Of a stretch of DNA of 64,000 bases, positions 50,096-58,120 are shown piece after piece. A program made the position numbers and the translations under genes. Source of the stretch: WTGU01 sp965242855. Lineage in GTDB: Bacteria; Pseudomonadota; Alphaproteobacteria; UBA828. The notes beneath the pieces were generated by a model. The model saw only the letters and a program-made list of their open reading frames with translations, searched no databases and was not told the DNA's origin. The stretch covers positions 1,116,001-1,180,000 of the forward strand of contig OZ251509.1 in NCBI GenBank assembly GCA_965242855.1, written 5' to 3'. Every line of letters begins with the position of its first letter. Within the stretch, counting starts at the first letter, position 1.

Positions 50096-51427
50096 TCACA
50101 GCATGAGCCTTCGCGAGAGCCCGGAGGCGAATCCGGGCGCTGCCCCGGCCGCCTCGGCCCGCACGGCATCGAAGGCGCCGAGTCGGGGATAGCCCTCGCG
50201 CACCCGCGCGGCCGCGCAGCGCGCGTCCTTCGCGAGATAGACCCGCCCGCCGCTCTCGTGGACGATGGCGTCGAACGAATCGAGCAGGGCGCGCGTGCCT
50301 TCGCGCAGCGGGAAGTCCAGTGCCAAGGTGTAGCCCTCGATGGGGAACGACAGCGGCCCCTCCCCGGCGGGGCCCAGCAGCTTGAGGACGGCGAGGAAAG
50401 ACCCTTGCCGGGCGGCGGCGGCGCGCTCCAGCAAGGCCGCGATGCCGGCCGCGCTTTCGCGCTTGGGCAGCACGCATTGGTATTGCACGAATCCCCGCCG
50501 GCCGTAAAGGCGGTTCCAGGCCCGGACTCCGTCGAGGGGAAAGAAAAACGGATCGAAGTGAACCGGGCGCGTGCGGCCGCGCGCGCGGCCGCGGCGGTAG
50601 TACAGCGCGTTGAAGAGGCCGATGGAAGCGCCGTTGAGCAGGGACGCCGGCAGGTCGACCGGCACGGCCAGCCGGGCCGCGGCGGCCGGGCGCAAGGGAT
50701 CGCGCGCAAGCGGCGGCGGCAGCGCCCGCCGCTCCAGGAATTGCCCGCGCGTCACCAGAGCGCGGCCGAGCTTCCCGCCGCGCGCCAGACAATCGATCCA
50801 GGCCACGCTGAAGGGCCAGTCTCCCGACTCCTCGAACAGGCGCATCGCTTCATCGAGGTCGCGCGCCGCCAGGGTCTCCGCCGTGACGAAGGCGGTTTCG
50901 ATCGGCTTCAGCCGGAAGCGCGCGGAGAGGATCACCCCGGTCAACCCCATGCCGCCGAGGGTGGCGCGAAAGAGCGCGGCGTCGCGGACGCGGGAGCAGG
51001 CGCGAATCGCGCCGTCCGCCGTCGCCAGGACCAGCGATTCGACGTGGGCGCCGAAGGACCCGTCGCGATGGTGGTTCTTGCCGTGTACGTCCGCGGCGAT
51101 CATGCCGCCCACGGTGACGAACTTCGTTCCCGGAACCACCGGCGGAAACCAGCCGCGCGGCACGAAGGTCTCCAGGACGTCGGCGAGCAGGACGCCGGCC
51201 TCGCAGGTCAGAAGGCCGGTCGCCGGATCGAACGCCTGCATCCGGTCCATCCCCAGCATGGAGAGCGTCATCTCGGGGTTGAGCGCGGCGTCGCCGTAGG
51301 ATCGCCCGTTGCCGCGCGCGATCACGGTTTCGCTGGCGGCCAGCAGGCTGCGAAGGGCGCCGGCTTCCCGAAGATGCGCCGTCCGGCATTCGAGCACCGG
51401 GTAGCGGCCCCATCCCGAGAGCTTCAT
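50096..51427 (-). CDS. FAD-linked oxidase, DprE1-like (decaprenylphosphoryl-ribose 2-oxidase)
   Basis: A 443-residue flavoenzyme with the PCMH-type FAD motif VIARGNGRSYGDAAL near residue 35, PGTKFVTVGGMIAADVHGKN, and RLKPIETAFVTAETL. The C-terminal SFPIEGYTLALDFPLREG and GGRVYLAKDARCAA align with DprE1, which oxidises C2 of polyprenylphosphoryl-ribose before DprE2 reduces it to arabinose. The position of the benzothiazinone-sensitive Cys in mycobacterial DprE1 appears to be Ala here (TLALDFP). It overlaps the GtrA gene stop by 4 nt. Confidence 0.82.
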   Translation of the reverse strand: MKLSGWGRYPVLECRTAHLREAGALRSLLAASETVIARGNGRSYGDAALNPEMTLSMLGMDRMQAFDPATGLLTCEAGVLLADVLETFVPRGWFPPVVPGTKFVTVGGMIAADVHGKNHHRDGSFGAHVESLVLATADGAIRACSRVRDAALFRATLGGMGLTGVILSARFRLKPIETAFVTAETLAARDLDEAMRLFEESGDWPFSVAWIDCLARGGKLGRALVTRGQFLERRALPPPLARDPLRPAAAARLAVPVDLPASLLNGASIGLFNALYYRRGRARGRTRPVHFDPFFFPLDGVRAWNRLYGRRGFVQYQCVLPKRESAAGIAALLERAAAARQGSFLAVLKLLGPAGEGPLSFPIEGYTLALDFPLREGTRALLDSFDAIVHESGGRVYLAKDARCAAARVREGYPRLGAFDAVRAEAAGAAPGFASGLSRRLML

Positions 51428-51849
51428 GCCGCCCGTTCCCGAAACACGAATCGCCGATCGAGACGGTATTTGAGCGCGTATCCGGCGGCGAGGCCGAGAA
51501 CCGCGCCGACGTAGCGCAACCAGAGTGCGTCGCCCAGCGCCGCGAAGGCGATTTCGACCGCCCAGAACAGACCGGTCGTCAGGACTCCGGTCAACGCATA
51601 AAGGATGAATTCGACGGAGCGGCCGGGCAGCGAGGCCGGGCCGACGCGGAATATCCAGCGGCGGTCGAGAAGGTATTTGGCGAGAAGCCCGGCGGCCGTT
51701 CCCGCCGCCATGCTCGCGTACAGCTCATGGCGGCCGGCATACAGGGCGAGGCAGAGCGCCTGGGTCGCGACGTTGACCGCCGTCGCGACCGCGGCGAACG
51801 CGGCGTAGCGCACGGCGATGGCCGCCGGCGCCGGGCGCGCCGCCATCAC
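51424..51849 (-). CDS. GtrA-family membrane protein
   Basis: A 141-residue protein with four membrane segments. FAAVATAVNVATQALCLALY, AAGLLAKYLLDRRWIFRV, FILYALTGVLTTGLFWAVEI and AVLGLAAGYALKYRLDRRFV are the twin GtrA half-motifs ending in K..LDRR.VF. GtrA proteins are proposed flippases or helpers for polyprenyl-phosphate sugars; in arabinan systems a homologue is linked to moving polyprenyl-phospho-arabinose. It overlaps both neighbours by 4 nt (ATGA). Confidence 0.88.
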   Translation of the reverse strand: MMAARPAPAAIAVRYAAFAAVATAVNVATQALCLALYAGRHELYASMAAGTAAGLLAKYLLDRRWIFRVGPASLPGRSVEFILYALTGVLTTGLFWAVEIAFAALGDALWLRYVGAVLGLAAGYALKYRLDRRFVFRERAA

Positions 51850-53288
51850 AGGGCGGCGGCGAACGCCGCGGCGCCCGCGGCGAACGACAGCCAGGCGGCG
51901 GGGTCGCGTATCGCGAACACCACCGGGTCATCGACCTTTCCGCGGTTGGCGAGCAGCATGATCCGCCCCAACCAATAGACGAGCGGCGGCAAGGCCAACC
52001 AGAGGAATTCGGGCCGGTCGTAGAGCGCGCTCACGGCGGGACCGCTCACATACAGGGCGAAGACCACCAGCGCGGCGAAGCCGGCCCCGGCGCCGAGGGC
52101 GGCGACGACCGGCAGATCGTCGACGGCGTAGGCGCGCCCGGCCGGCTCGGAGCGGCGAGCTTCATGCAGCGCCCGCAGTTCGGCGAGCCGTTTCACGACG
52201 GCCAAGTCGAGGAAGAAAAACACGAAGAAGGCCAGGAACCAGGGGGACGGAGAAACCGAGGCGACGATGGAGCCGGCGGCGACGCGCAACGCATACAACA
52301 TGGCCAGGGCGACGACGTCGGCGAACAGCCTGCGCTTGAGCCAGAGGGAGTAGAAGAGGGTCGCGGCCAGATAGAGCAGCAAGGCCAGCCCCGCCGCGGA
52401 CGAAAGCCCGAAGGCGGCGCCCAGCCCGCACGCCATCAGCGCCGCCGCGACGCCCATCATCGGCAACAGCGGCAGCCTGCCCGCGGCCAGCGGCCGATGA
52501 CGCTTGCTCGCATGAAGGCGGTCGTGGGGAAGATCGAAGAGGTCGTTGAGCAGATAAGTGCCCGACGCCAGGGCCGAGAAGGCGACGAACAGGACGCCGG
52601 TCGCCGCCCAACGCATGGCCTCCGTATCGTGCGCGGCGACGAGGGGAACGAACACCAGAACGTTCTTGATCCACTGGTGCGGTCGCAAGGCCCGGAAAAA
52701 ATCGACCGGACGGCCGCCGGGGGCCGGAAGAAAGCGCGCGGCGCCGTCCAGGGCGCGCACGTCTTTCGCAAGACGCGCGGAGAGGCCGACCCCGATGGCC
52801 CGCCGCGCGCGTTTCCAGACGGCGAGATCACGGCGTTCGTTGCCGATGTAATCGAAACCGCCCTCGCCGAAGCGGTCGACCAGCGCCGCCGCCTTGGCGG
52901 AGCCGGTAAGATTGGTGCGGCCGTCGGAGCCCAGATGGCCGTCGGCGCCCACGGCGTCCGCGAGCGGCGCCACCGCCCGTTCGTCGGACCCGGACGCCAG
53001 CCAGACTTCCCGCCCCGCGGCCCGTGCGGCGGAGATTTCGTCGACGACCGCCGGGTTGAGGACGAGCGACGCCGGCGGCAACACGACCTCGCGGGCGATT
53101 CTGCGTTTGAGCGCGGCGCGTCCTCCGGCGCGGAAAAGCCGGAGGGGGAGGGCGAACAGCGCAAGCGGGGAAGTCGCGATCAACCGGAGGGCGCTCTCGA
53201 CCGAAAGGTCGCCGGCGATCAGCGTGCCGTCGACGTCGACGACCAGAGGCACCGTATCATCGGACGAGGAAGGGGGGGGGGACGGCAT
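51846..53288 (-). CDS. HAD-phosphatase/UbiA prenyltransferase fusion (polyprenyl-phosphate phosphoribosyltransferase)
   Basis: A 480-residue two-domain protein. Residues 10-190 are a HAD hydrolase (VVDVDGTLIAGDLSVESALR; GFDYIGNERRDLAVW). Residues 200-480 are a UbiA membrane prenyltransferase with the NDxxDxxxD motif in YLLNDLFDLPHDRLHASKRH and about eight helices. The family includes Rv3806c, which joins 5-phosphoribosyl diphosphate to decaprenyl phosphate; the HAD part could remove the 5-phosphate, a step done by a separate phosphatase in mycobacteria. First gene of the arabinose-donor operon. Donor specificity is inferred from DprE1/DprE2-like neighbours. Confidence 0.85.
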   Translation of the reverse strand: MPSPPPSSSDDTVPLVVDVDGTLIAGDLSVESALRLIATSPLALFALPLRLFRAGGRAALKRRIAREVVLPPASLVLNPAVVDEISAARAAGREVWLASGSDERAVAPLADAVGADGHLGSDGRTNLTGSAKAAALVDRFGEGGFDYIGNERRDLAVWKRARRAIGVGLSARLAKDVRALDGAARFLPAPGGRPVDFFRALRPHQWIKNVLVFVPLVAAHDTEAMRWAATGVLFVAFSALASGTYLLNDLFDLPHDRLHASKRHRPLAAGRLPLLPMMGVAAALMACGLGAAFGLSSAAGLALLLYLAATLFYSLWLKRRLFADVVALAMLYALRVAAGSIVASVSPSPWFLAFFVFFFLDLAVVKRLAELRALHEARRSEPAGRAYAVDDLPVVAALGAGAGFAALVVFALYVSGPAVSALYDRPEFLWLALPPLVYWLGRIMLLANRGKVDDPVVFAIRDPAAWLSFAAGAAAFAAAL

Positions 53289-54137
53289 CGCCGGCTATCG
53301 GTCGTGTCCCGGTTTGAAACGCGGCGCGGCGCGCGGGCTTGCGTTCGCCCTGTATGCATCATGCATGGGGCGCGTCGCGGCGAACATGGATTCCCGCTTT
53401 CGCGGGAATGACGACCGGGGGCTTGGGAATGACGGGCGGGGGCCGAAGGGCCTGCCCTTGCGAGAGCGGGGGAATGACGGGCGGGGGCCGAAGGGCCTGC
53501 CCCTGCGAAGGCGGGGGAACGGCGGCCGGGGCCTGCCCGCGCGCGAGCGGGGGAATGACGGGCGGAGGGGAGGCCGTTGGCGTGGGGCGGGCGCGGCGCG
53601 GCGCCGGAGAGCCGTCATTTCCGCATCATTCCCCGTTCCCGCACCTTCCCCGTCATTATTCCCCGCTCCCGCACCTCCCCCGTCATTCCCGCGAAAGCGG
53701 GAATCCAGAAACGCGGCGCAGCGAACTTCGAGGATTGCAAACCGACACATTGCCAAGCCATCGGCAGCCGGGAACGACCCGGCCCGCAAGAAACAACCCG
53801 CGCGGAATCTACCGAAACGCGGACGAAACGCCAGTGCATCCGGTTCGCATCGTCCGGGGGGCGGTTCCGGGGGCCGCGGTCCACCCCCCTCCCGGCCTCC
53901 CCCCTGTCCAGGGGGGAGGAGTACAGGTGGGGCCTTCCCGTCCGGGCGGCGGTTCCGGGGGGCCGCGGTCCACCCCCCTCCCGGCCTCCCCCCTGTCCAG
54001 GGGGGAGGGGTTTGAGTGGGCTTCTCTCTGTGAGGGGGTGGAATATTGGTGGCTTCTCCCTGGCAGGGGGGGACGGGCCGGTGGGCAAGCGCGGTGAGAA
54101 TTGCCGGCGAGGCGCCGTTTACGCTCCTCCCCCCTGT
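53289..54137. repeat. Gene-free stretch rich in repeats
   Basis: Two REP palindromes (53390-53409, and inverted at 53685-53704) bracket degenerate tandem units of about 45 bp (GGGAATGACGGGCGGGGGCC, 53415-53580). From 53855 to 54012 a block of about 85 bp with a GC-rich hairpin (GGGCGGCGGTTCCGGGG at 53940) is repeated twice. No gene is supported. Confidence 0.75.
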
Positions 54138-54500
54138 TCAGGGGGGAGGCCGGGAGGGGGGCGGATCGCGCTCCCGCAGTGCGGTGCGGATCGTCGCGAG
54201 CACGCCCTCGACGTTCTCCAGAACCTCGTGATTCCAGAAGCGGATCACCTTGTATCCTCGTCGTTCGAGCCGGGCCGTTCGCGCCCCGTCCGCTTCCCGC
54301 CGTTCGGCGTGTTGCCCGCCATCGACCTCCACGACCAGACGCCGACGGCGGCAGGCGAAGTCGACGACGTATCCACCGATGGGAGATTGATGCCGGAAGT
54401 GGCAGCCATCCAGCTGCCGCGCGCGGAGCCGCGTCCACAAACGATGCTCGGCCATCGTCCGCTCGGTGCGCAACCGCCTGGCGCGCGCGCGTGTGTTCAT
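54138..54500 (-). CDS. DUF559 endonuclease-like protein, copy 1
   Basis: A 120-residue protein of the DUF559 / very-short-patch-repair-like fold. ARRLRTERTMAEHRLWTRLR is the N-terminal helix. FRHQSPIGGYVVDFACRRRR and LVVEVDGGQHAERREADGAR contain the PD-(D/E)XK-type D...ExD core. RLERRGYKVIRFWNHEVLEN is the typical end. The last residues (RDPPPSRPPP) are read from a GC-rich hairpin. Hairpin elements flank the gene on both sides, as with the second copy at 56298. Function in the cell is unknown. Confidence 0.85.
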   Translation of the reverse strand: MNTRARARRLRTERTMAEHRLWTRLRARQLDGCHFRHQSPIGGYVVDFACRRRRLVVEVDGGQHAERREADGARTARLERRGYKVIRFWNHEVLENVEGVLATIRTALRERDPPPSRPPP

Positions 54501-54696
54501 GTGGCCCCCCTCCCTGCCTCCCCCCTGGCAGGGAGGAGGAGTTCAGGTGGAGCCTCTCCCCTGGCAGGGGGGAGGAGTTTAAGTGGGGCCTTCTCCCTGT
54601 CCAGGGAGGGAGGAGTATAAGTGGCCTCCCCTGCACAGGGGGAGGAGTGAGGGTGGCCTTCCCCTCACAGGGGAAGGAGTGTGAGTGGGCTTTCCT
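54501..54696. repeat. GC-rich hairpin cluster
   Basis: At least five hairpin elements of the CCTGGCAGGG/GGGAGGAG type in tandem, 30-35 bp apart. No gene. Confidence 0.8.
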
Positions 54697-56235
54697 TTAC
54701 GGGGGAGGAGAGTCGGCGGCCTCTGGCCGATGCGCCGTCTCCTTCCCCCTGTCAGGGGGGAGGTCGGGAGGGGGGGCGCAAGGCGCGCGGCCGTAGCTGT
54801 CTTCGAAGCGCTCGATGTCGTCCTCGCCCAGATAGCGCCCCGTCTGGACCTCGATCAGGTCGAGGGGTGCCGGGCCGGGATTGGCGAGGCGATGCACGCA
54901 GAGCGGCGGCACGTGGGTGGTTTCGTTCGCGCGCAGGGTGAACGTGGTGCCGTCCTTCACCACCTCGGCGGCGCCGCGCAGGACGATCCAGTGTTCCGCC
55001 CTGTGGCGGTGGCGCTGGAGGGAAATCGCGGCGCCCGGCTTGACGGTGATCCGCTTCACCTGGAAGCCGGCGCCGCCGTGCAACGTTTGGAAGAAGCCCC
55101 ACGGCCGGTGGATGCGCGCGCGGGCGTTCGGCGCCTCCCGCCGTTCGGCGGCGCGCCGCTCGGCAGCGAGCTGCTGCGCCAGCGTCCCGACCTCGTCCGC
55201 GCGCGCCAGCGGCGCCACCAGGACGGCATCCGGCGTCGCCACCACGGCGAGGCCGTCGATGCCGAGGGCGGCGACCAGCGGGCCGTCGGCGGAGATCAGC
55301 GAATCCGTCGCCTCCAGGGCGAAGGTGTCGCCGCGGCGCAGGTTGCCGTCTTCGTCCCGCGCGCCGGCCCGCCACAGCGCCGCCCACGAGCCCAGGTCGC
55401 TCCAGCCCATCTCCGCGGGCACGACCGCCGCCTTGTCGGTCCGCTCCATGATCGCGCGGTCGACCGGACCGGCCGGGGCGCTGCGGAAGGGTTCGGAAGC
55501 GAGCCGCAGGAAATCCGCGTCGGCTTCCGCGCCGGCGACGGAGGCGCGGGCCGCGGCGCGCGTCTCGGGCGCGAGCCGGGCGCACTCGGCGAGGAACGCG
55601 CGCGCGGTGAACAGGAACATGCCGCTGTTCCAGTACCAGCCGCCCTCGGCAAGATAGCCGCGCGCCGTTTCCCGATCCGGCTTCTCCACGAACCGCTCGA
55701 CCCGGAAGCACCCCGGCGCGAGTCCGGCGCCCGCCGGTTCGGCGCTCGCGCGGGCGGCGACGTAGCCGTATCCCGTCTCCGGCCGCGTGGGGCGGAGGCC
55801 GAAGGTCACCAGGAACCCCTCGGCAGCAGCGGGCGTTGCCGTCTCGACGGCGGCGCGGAAGCCGGCCGCGTCGCCGATGGCGTGGTCGGAGGGCAGCACC
55901 AGCATGAGCGCGTCGCGGTCGCGCGCGGCCAGAATCTCGGCGGCGGCGGCGATGGCGGGGGCGGTGTTGCGCCCGACGGGCTCCAGGACGATGGCGCCCG
56001 GTTCGATCGCGATTTCGCGGAACTGTTCGGCGACGAGGAAGCGGTGCTCCTCGTTGCAGACCGTCAACGGGGGGGCGAAGGCGCGCGCGTCCGCCACGCG
56101 CAGGATCGTTTCCTGCAACAGGCTGCGGCGGGACGTCAGGGGCAGGAACTGTTTGGGATGCGCCGCCCGCGATTCCGGCCAGAGCCGCGTCCCGGAACCG
56201 CCCGAGAGGACCACCGGGTGGATCAGTCGCGGCAT
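54697..56235 (-). CDS. manC: Mannose-1-phosphate guanylyltransferase / mannose-6-phosphate isomerase
   Basis: Bifunctional type II enzyme making GDP-mannose, 512 residues from ATG 56235. PVVLSGGSGTRLWPESRAAH is the nucleotide loop, VEKPDRETARGYLAEGG the metal/sugar region. The C-terminal cupin FQVKRITVKPGAAISLQRH and HRAEHWIVLRGAAEVV carry the isomerase. The natural end is near EDSYGRA; the last 25 residues (for example PPPDLPPDRGKETAHRPE) are translated from GC-rich hairpins, so the original stop has been overwritten. It supplies GDP-mannose for surface glycans. Confidence 0.92.
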   Translation of the reverse strand: MPRLIHPVVLSGGSGTRLWPESRAAHPKQFLPLTSRRSLLQETILRVADARAFAPPLTVCNEEHRFLVAEQFREIAIEPGAIVLEPVGRNTAPAIAAAAEILAARDRDALMLVLPSDHAIGDAAGFRAAVETATPAAAEGFLVTFGLRPTRPETGYGYVAARASAEPAGAGLAPGCFRVERFVEKPDRETARGYLAEGGWYWNSGMFLFTARAFLAECARLAPETRAAARASVAGAEADADFLRLASEPFRSAPAGPVDRAIMERTDKAAVVPAEMGWSDLGSWAALWRAGARDEDGNLRRGDTFALEATDSLISADGPLVAALGIDGLAVVATPDAVLVAPLARADEVGTLAQQLAAERRAAERREAPNARARIHRPWGFFQTLHGGAGFQVKRITVKPGAAISLQRHRHRAEHWIVLRGAAEVVKDGTTFTLRANETTHVPPLCVHRLANPGPAPLDLIEVQTGRYLGEDDIERFEDSYGRAPCAPPPDLPPDRGKETAHRPEAADSPPP

Positions 56236-56297
56236 GGGCCGGGCCGCCTCCCGCTTTTCGCTCCGTGCGCGATAGGTATCTTGGGGCGGGCGCATGG

Positions 56298-56741
56298 TCA
56301 AGCGCGCTGGCTGCGTTCCCTTTTTGGGGCGTGGTCGGCGTGTTCCTGTGGAACCCCCCTCCCGGCCTCCCCCCTGTCCAGGGGGGAGGCCGGGAGGGGG
56401 GGTGGATCACGCTCCCGCAGTGCGGTGCGGATCGTCGCGAGCACGCCCTCGACGTTCTCCAGAACCTCGTGATTCCAGAAGCGGATCACCTTGTATCCCC
56501 GCCGTTCGAGCCGGGCCGTTCGCGCCCCGTCCGCTTCCCGCCGTTCGGCGTGTTGCCCGCCATCGACCTCCACGACCAGACGCCGACGGCGGCAGGCGAA
56601 GTCGACGACGTATCCACCGATGGGAGATTGATGCCGGAAGTGGCAGCCATCCAGCCGTCGCGCGCGAAGCCGCGTCCACAAACGATGCTCGGCCAACGTC
56701 CGCTCGGTGCGCAACCGCCTGGCGCGCGAGCGTGTGTTCAT
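56298..56741 (-). CDS. DUF559 endonuclease-like protein, copy 2
   Basis: A 147-residue near-duplicate of the protein at 54138-54500; the shared 110 residues differ at only a few positions (TRSRA for TRARA, RTLAEH for RTMAEH, ARRLDG for ARQLDG). The catalytic-type core FACRRRRLVVEVDGGQHAER is identical. The C-terminal 37 residues (LPASPLDRGEAGRGVPQEHA) are read from a hairpin repeat. The flanking hairpins match those of copy 1, so gene plus borders were copied as one unit. Confidence 0.85.
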   Translation of the reverse strand: MNTRSRARRLRTERTLAEHRLWTRLRARRLDGCHFRHQSPIGGYVVDFACRRRRLVVEVDGGQHAERREADGARTARLERRGYKVIRFWNHEVLENVEGVLATIRTALRERDPPPLPASPLDRGEAGRGVPQEHADHAPKRERSQRA

Positions 56742-56990
56742 GTGGCCCCCCCTCCCTGCCTCCCCCCTGACAGGGGGGAGGAGTTTAAGTAGGGCCTCCC
56801 CTCTGTCCAGGGGGAGGAGTTTAGGTGGGCTCTCCCTTGGCAGGGGGAGGAGTGTCGGTGCCGCCGGATGAGGCTTGCGGATGAGCAGGTACGGGATTGA
56901 CCGGCTTGGCGCCACCGCCCATCATGCGCCCATGATTGCCGCCGTCCACACGCGCGCCGGCGTGTCCGGCGCCCGCCGGGAAGGCGCGCC
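56742..56990. repeat. Gene-free gap with hairpins and shared upstream element
   Basis: Hairpin elements at about 56748-56855, then AGGCTTGCGGATGAGCAGGT near 56870 (compare 49951) and the CGGGATTGACCGGC ... CCGCCCATCATGC element at 56889-56927 that also lies upstream of the DUF1640 gene at 29183. Confidence 0.7.
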
Positions 56991-57194
56991 ATGAGCGACG
57001 CCGCCTTCGACACGCTCAAGGCCGCCGAAGCGCACGCCAAGGCCATTGCCAGCACCATGCGCGATGCGGTCACGGAAGGCGTCGCGACCAAGGCCGACCT
57101 TGCCGCCCTCGAAACGCGCTTGACCGTCCGGCTCTATGGCGTTGCGCTCGCGGCCGGCGCCGCCGTCGTCGCGCTCATCAAGCTGCTTCCGTAG
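56991..57194 (+). CDS. Small DUF1640-type membrane protein, shortened
   Basis: A 67-residue protein: SDAAFDTLKAAEAHAKAIAS, TMRDAVTEGVATKADLAALE, TRLTVRLYGVALAAGAAVVA, ending LIKLLP. The usual LREAGFDEAQAEA segment near residue 15 is missing (about nine residues), otherwise it is intact. It is followed after 8 nt by a truncated coiled-coil family gene, mirroring the order at 36496-36074. Confidence 0.75.
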   Translation: MSDAAFDTLKAAEAHAKAIASTMRDAVTEGVATKADLAALETRLTVRLYGVALAAGAAVVALIKLLP

Positions 57195-57202
57195 GCCGCG
57201 CC

Positions 57203-57277
57203 ATGCCCGCATTCGAGACCGCAAGCCTCATCGTCGCCGCCGGCATCCGCGCCGGCCCGTGTTGCGCACGCGCGTGA
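57203..57277 (+). pseudogene. Truncated member of the membrane coiled-coil family
   Basis: 24 codons from ATG 57203 encode MPAFETASLIVAAGIRAG, homologous to the start of the array proteins (TEFETTSLILAGAGAGASII). It then terminates (PCCARA, TGA) before a full membrane segment; the linker and coil are absent and a hairpin cluster begins at about 57338. It shows that the DUF1640/coiled-coil pairing existed here too. Confidence 0.7.
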
Positions 57278-57562
57278 TCCTCCAAACGCGGACGGAACGC
57301 CTGTGCATCCGGGCCACATCGTCCGGGGGGCTCCGATCCACCCCCCTCCCGGCCTCCCCCCTGTCCAGGGGGGAGGAGTTTAGATGGGGCCTCCCCCTGG
57401 CAGGGGGGGGTTAGGTGGAGCCTCCCTCCTGGCAAGGGGGAGGCGCGTAAGCGCTCTGCCGGTTCCCGATGCGCCGTGTCCGTGTGTCGGCGGCGCGGTT
57501 CTCGCCGCCGCGACGGGTCGGCACTTCGGGAGGGAGCGTTCCGGCGGTCGGTTCCGCAGTCT
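57278..57562. repeat. GC-rich hairpin cluster downstream of hicA
   Basis: Hairpin elements at about 57338-57445; the remainder has no supported gene. Confidence 0.65.
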
Positions 57563-57781
57563 TCATTCGAACTCAGACCGGGGCACACCGGATTGGCGCA
57601 TGATCGACAGCAGCGTGCCAACGCGCAATTCTCCATGATCCGGCACCGGAATGGTCGTCGTACCGTCTTTCCCGATCTTTTGCATCACTACGTGACTACC
57701 GCGCCTCCTCCCCATGACGAAACCGTGGGACGCGAGGATTCTGCAAACCTCACGGCCGGAAAGAACACGTAGCCTAGGCAA
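57563..57781 (-). CDS. hicA: HicA-family toxin
   Basis: A 72-residue mRNA interferase of the HicA double-stranded-RNA-binding fold. SGREVCRILASHGFVMGRRR and GSHVVMQKIGKDGTTTIPVP contain the catalytic GSH histidine. DHGELRVGTLLSIMRQSGV is the typical end. It overlaps the antitoxin gene by 8 nt on the same strand, with the antitoxin first. Confidence 0.92.
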   Translation of the reverse strand: MPRLRVLSGREVCRILASHGFVMGRRRGSHVVMQKIGKDGTTTIPVPDHGELRVGTLLSIMRQSGVPRSEFE

Positions 57782-57995
57782 CGGCGACCTCGACGTGAGT
57801 CACATAGACTTCACTGCGCAATCGCTTGTCGACTTCTTCTACGGGAGCGGTCTCGAAGAAGAGCGTCAACGCCTCTTCGAGATTGGTGCGCGCTTCGGCC
57901 ACGGTATCTCCCTGGCTGGCGACGTCGACCTCCGGGCACAGGGCGACGTAACCGTCTCCCTCGCGCTCCACAATCACTGTCAGCCGCCTGTTCAT
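57774..57995 (-). CDS. hicB: HicB-family antitoxin
   Basis: A 73-residue partner of HicA with the partial RNase H-like HicB fold: RLTVIVEREGDGYVALCPEV, DVASQGDTVAEARTNLEEAL, TLFFETAP. It lacks a C-terminal ribbon-helix-helix or HTH domain, so it is the short form. The upstream CCCACTATAGGCAGG near 58023 could be part of its promoter, but this is not certain. Confidence 0.92.
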   Translation of the reverse strand: MNRRLTVIVEREGDGYVALCPEVDVASQGDTVAEARTNLEEALTLFFETAPVEEVDKRLRSEVYVTHVEVAVA

Positions 57996-58120
57996 TCCCT
58001 GCCTCCCTCCTTGAGCACGACCTGCCCACTATAGGCAGGCAGCGGCGGCAGTGAAACTTGCGAGTCTGGAGAGCCGCGCATCGGAGAAAGAGCGCCGCCG
58101 GCGCTTCGGGCCGTGCGCGG

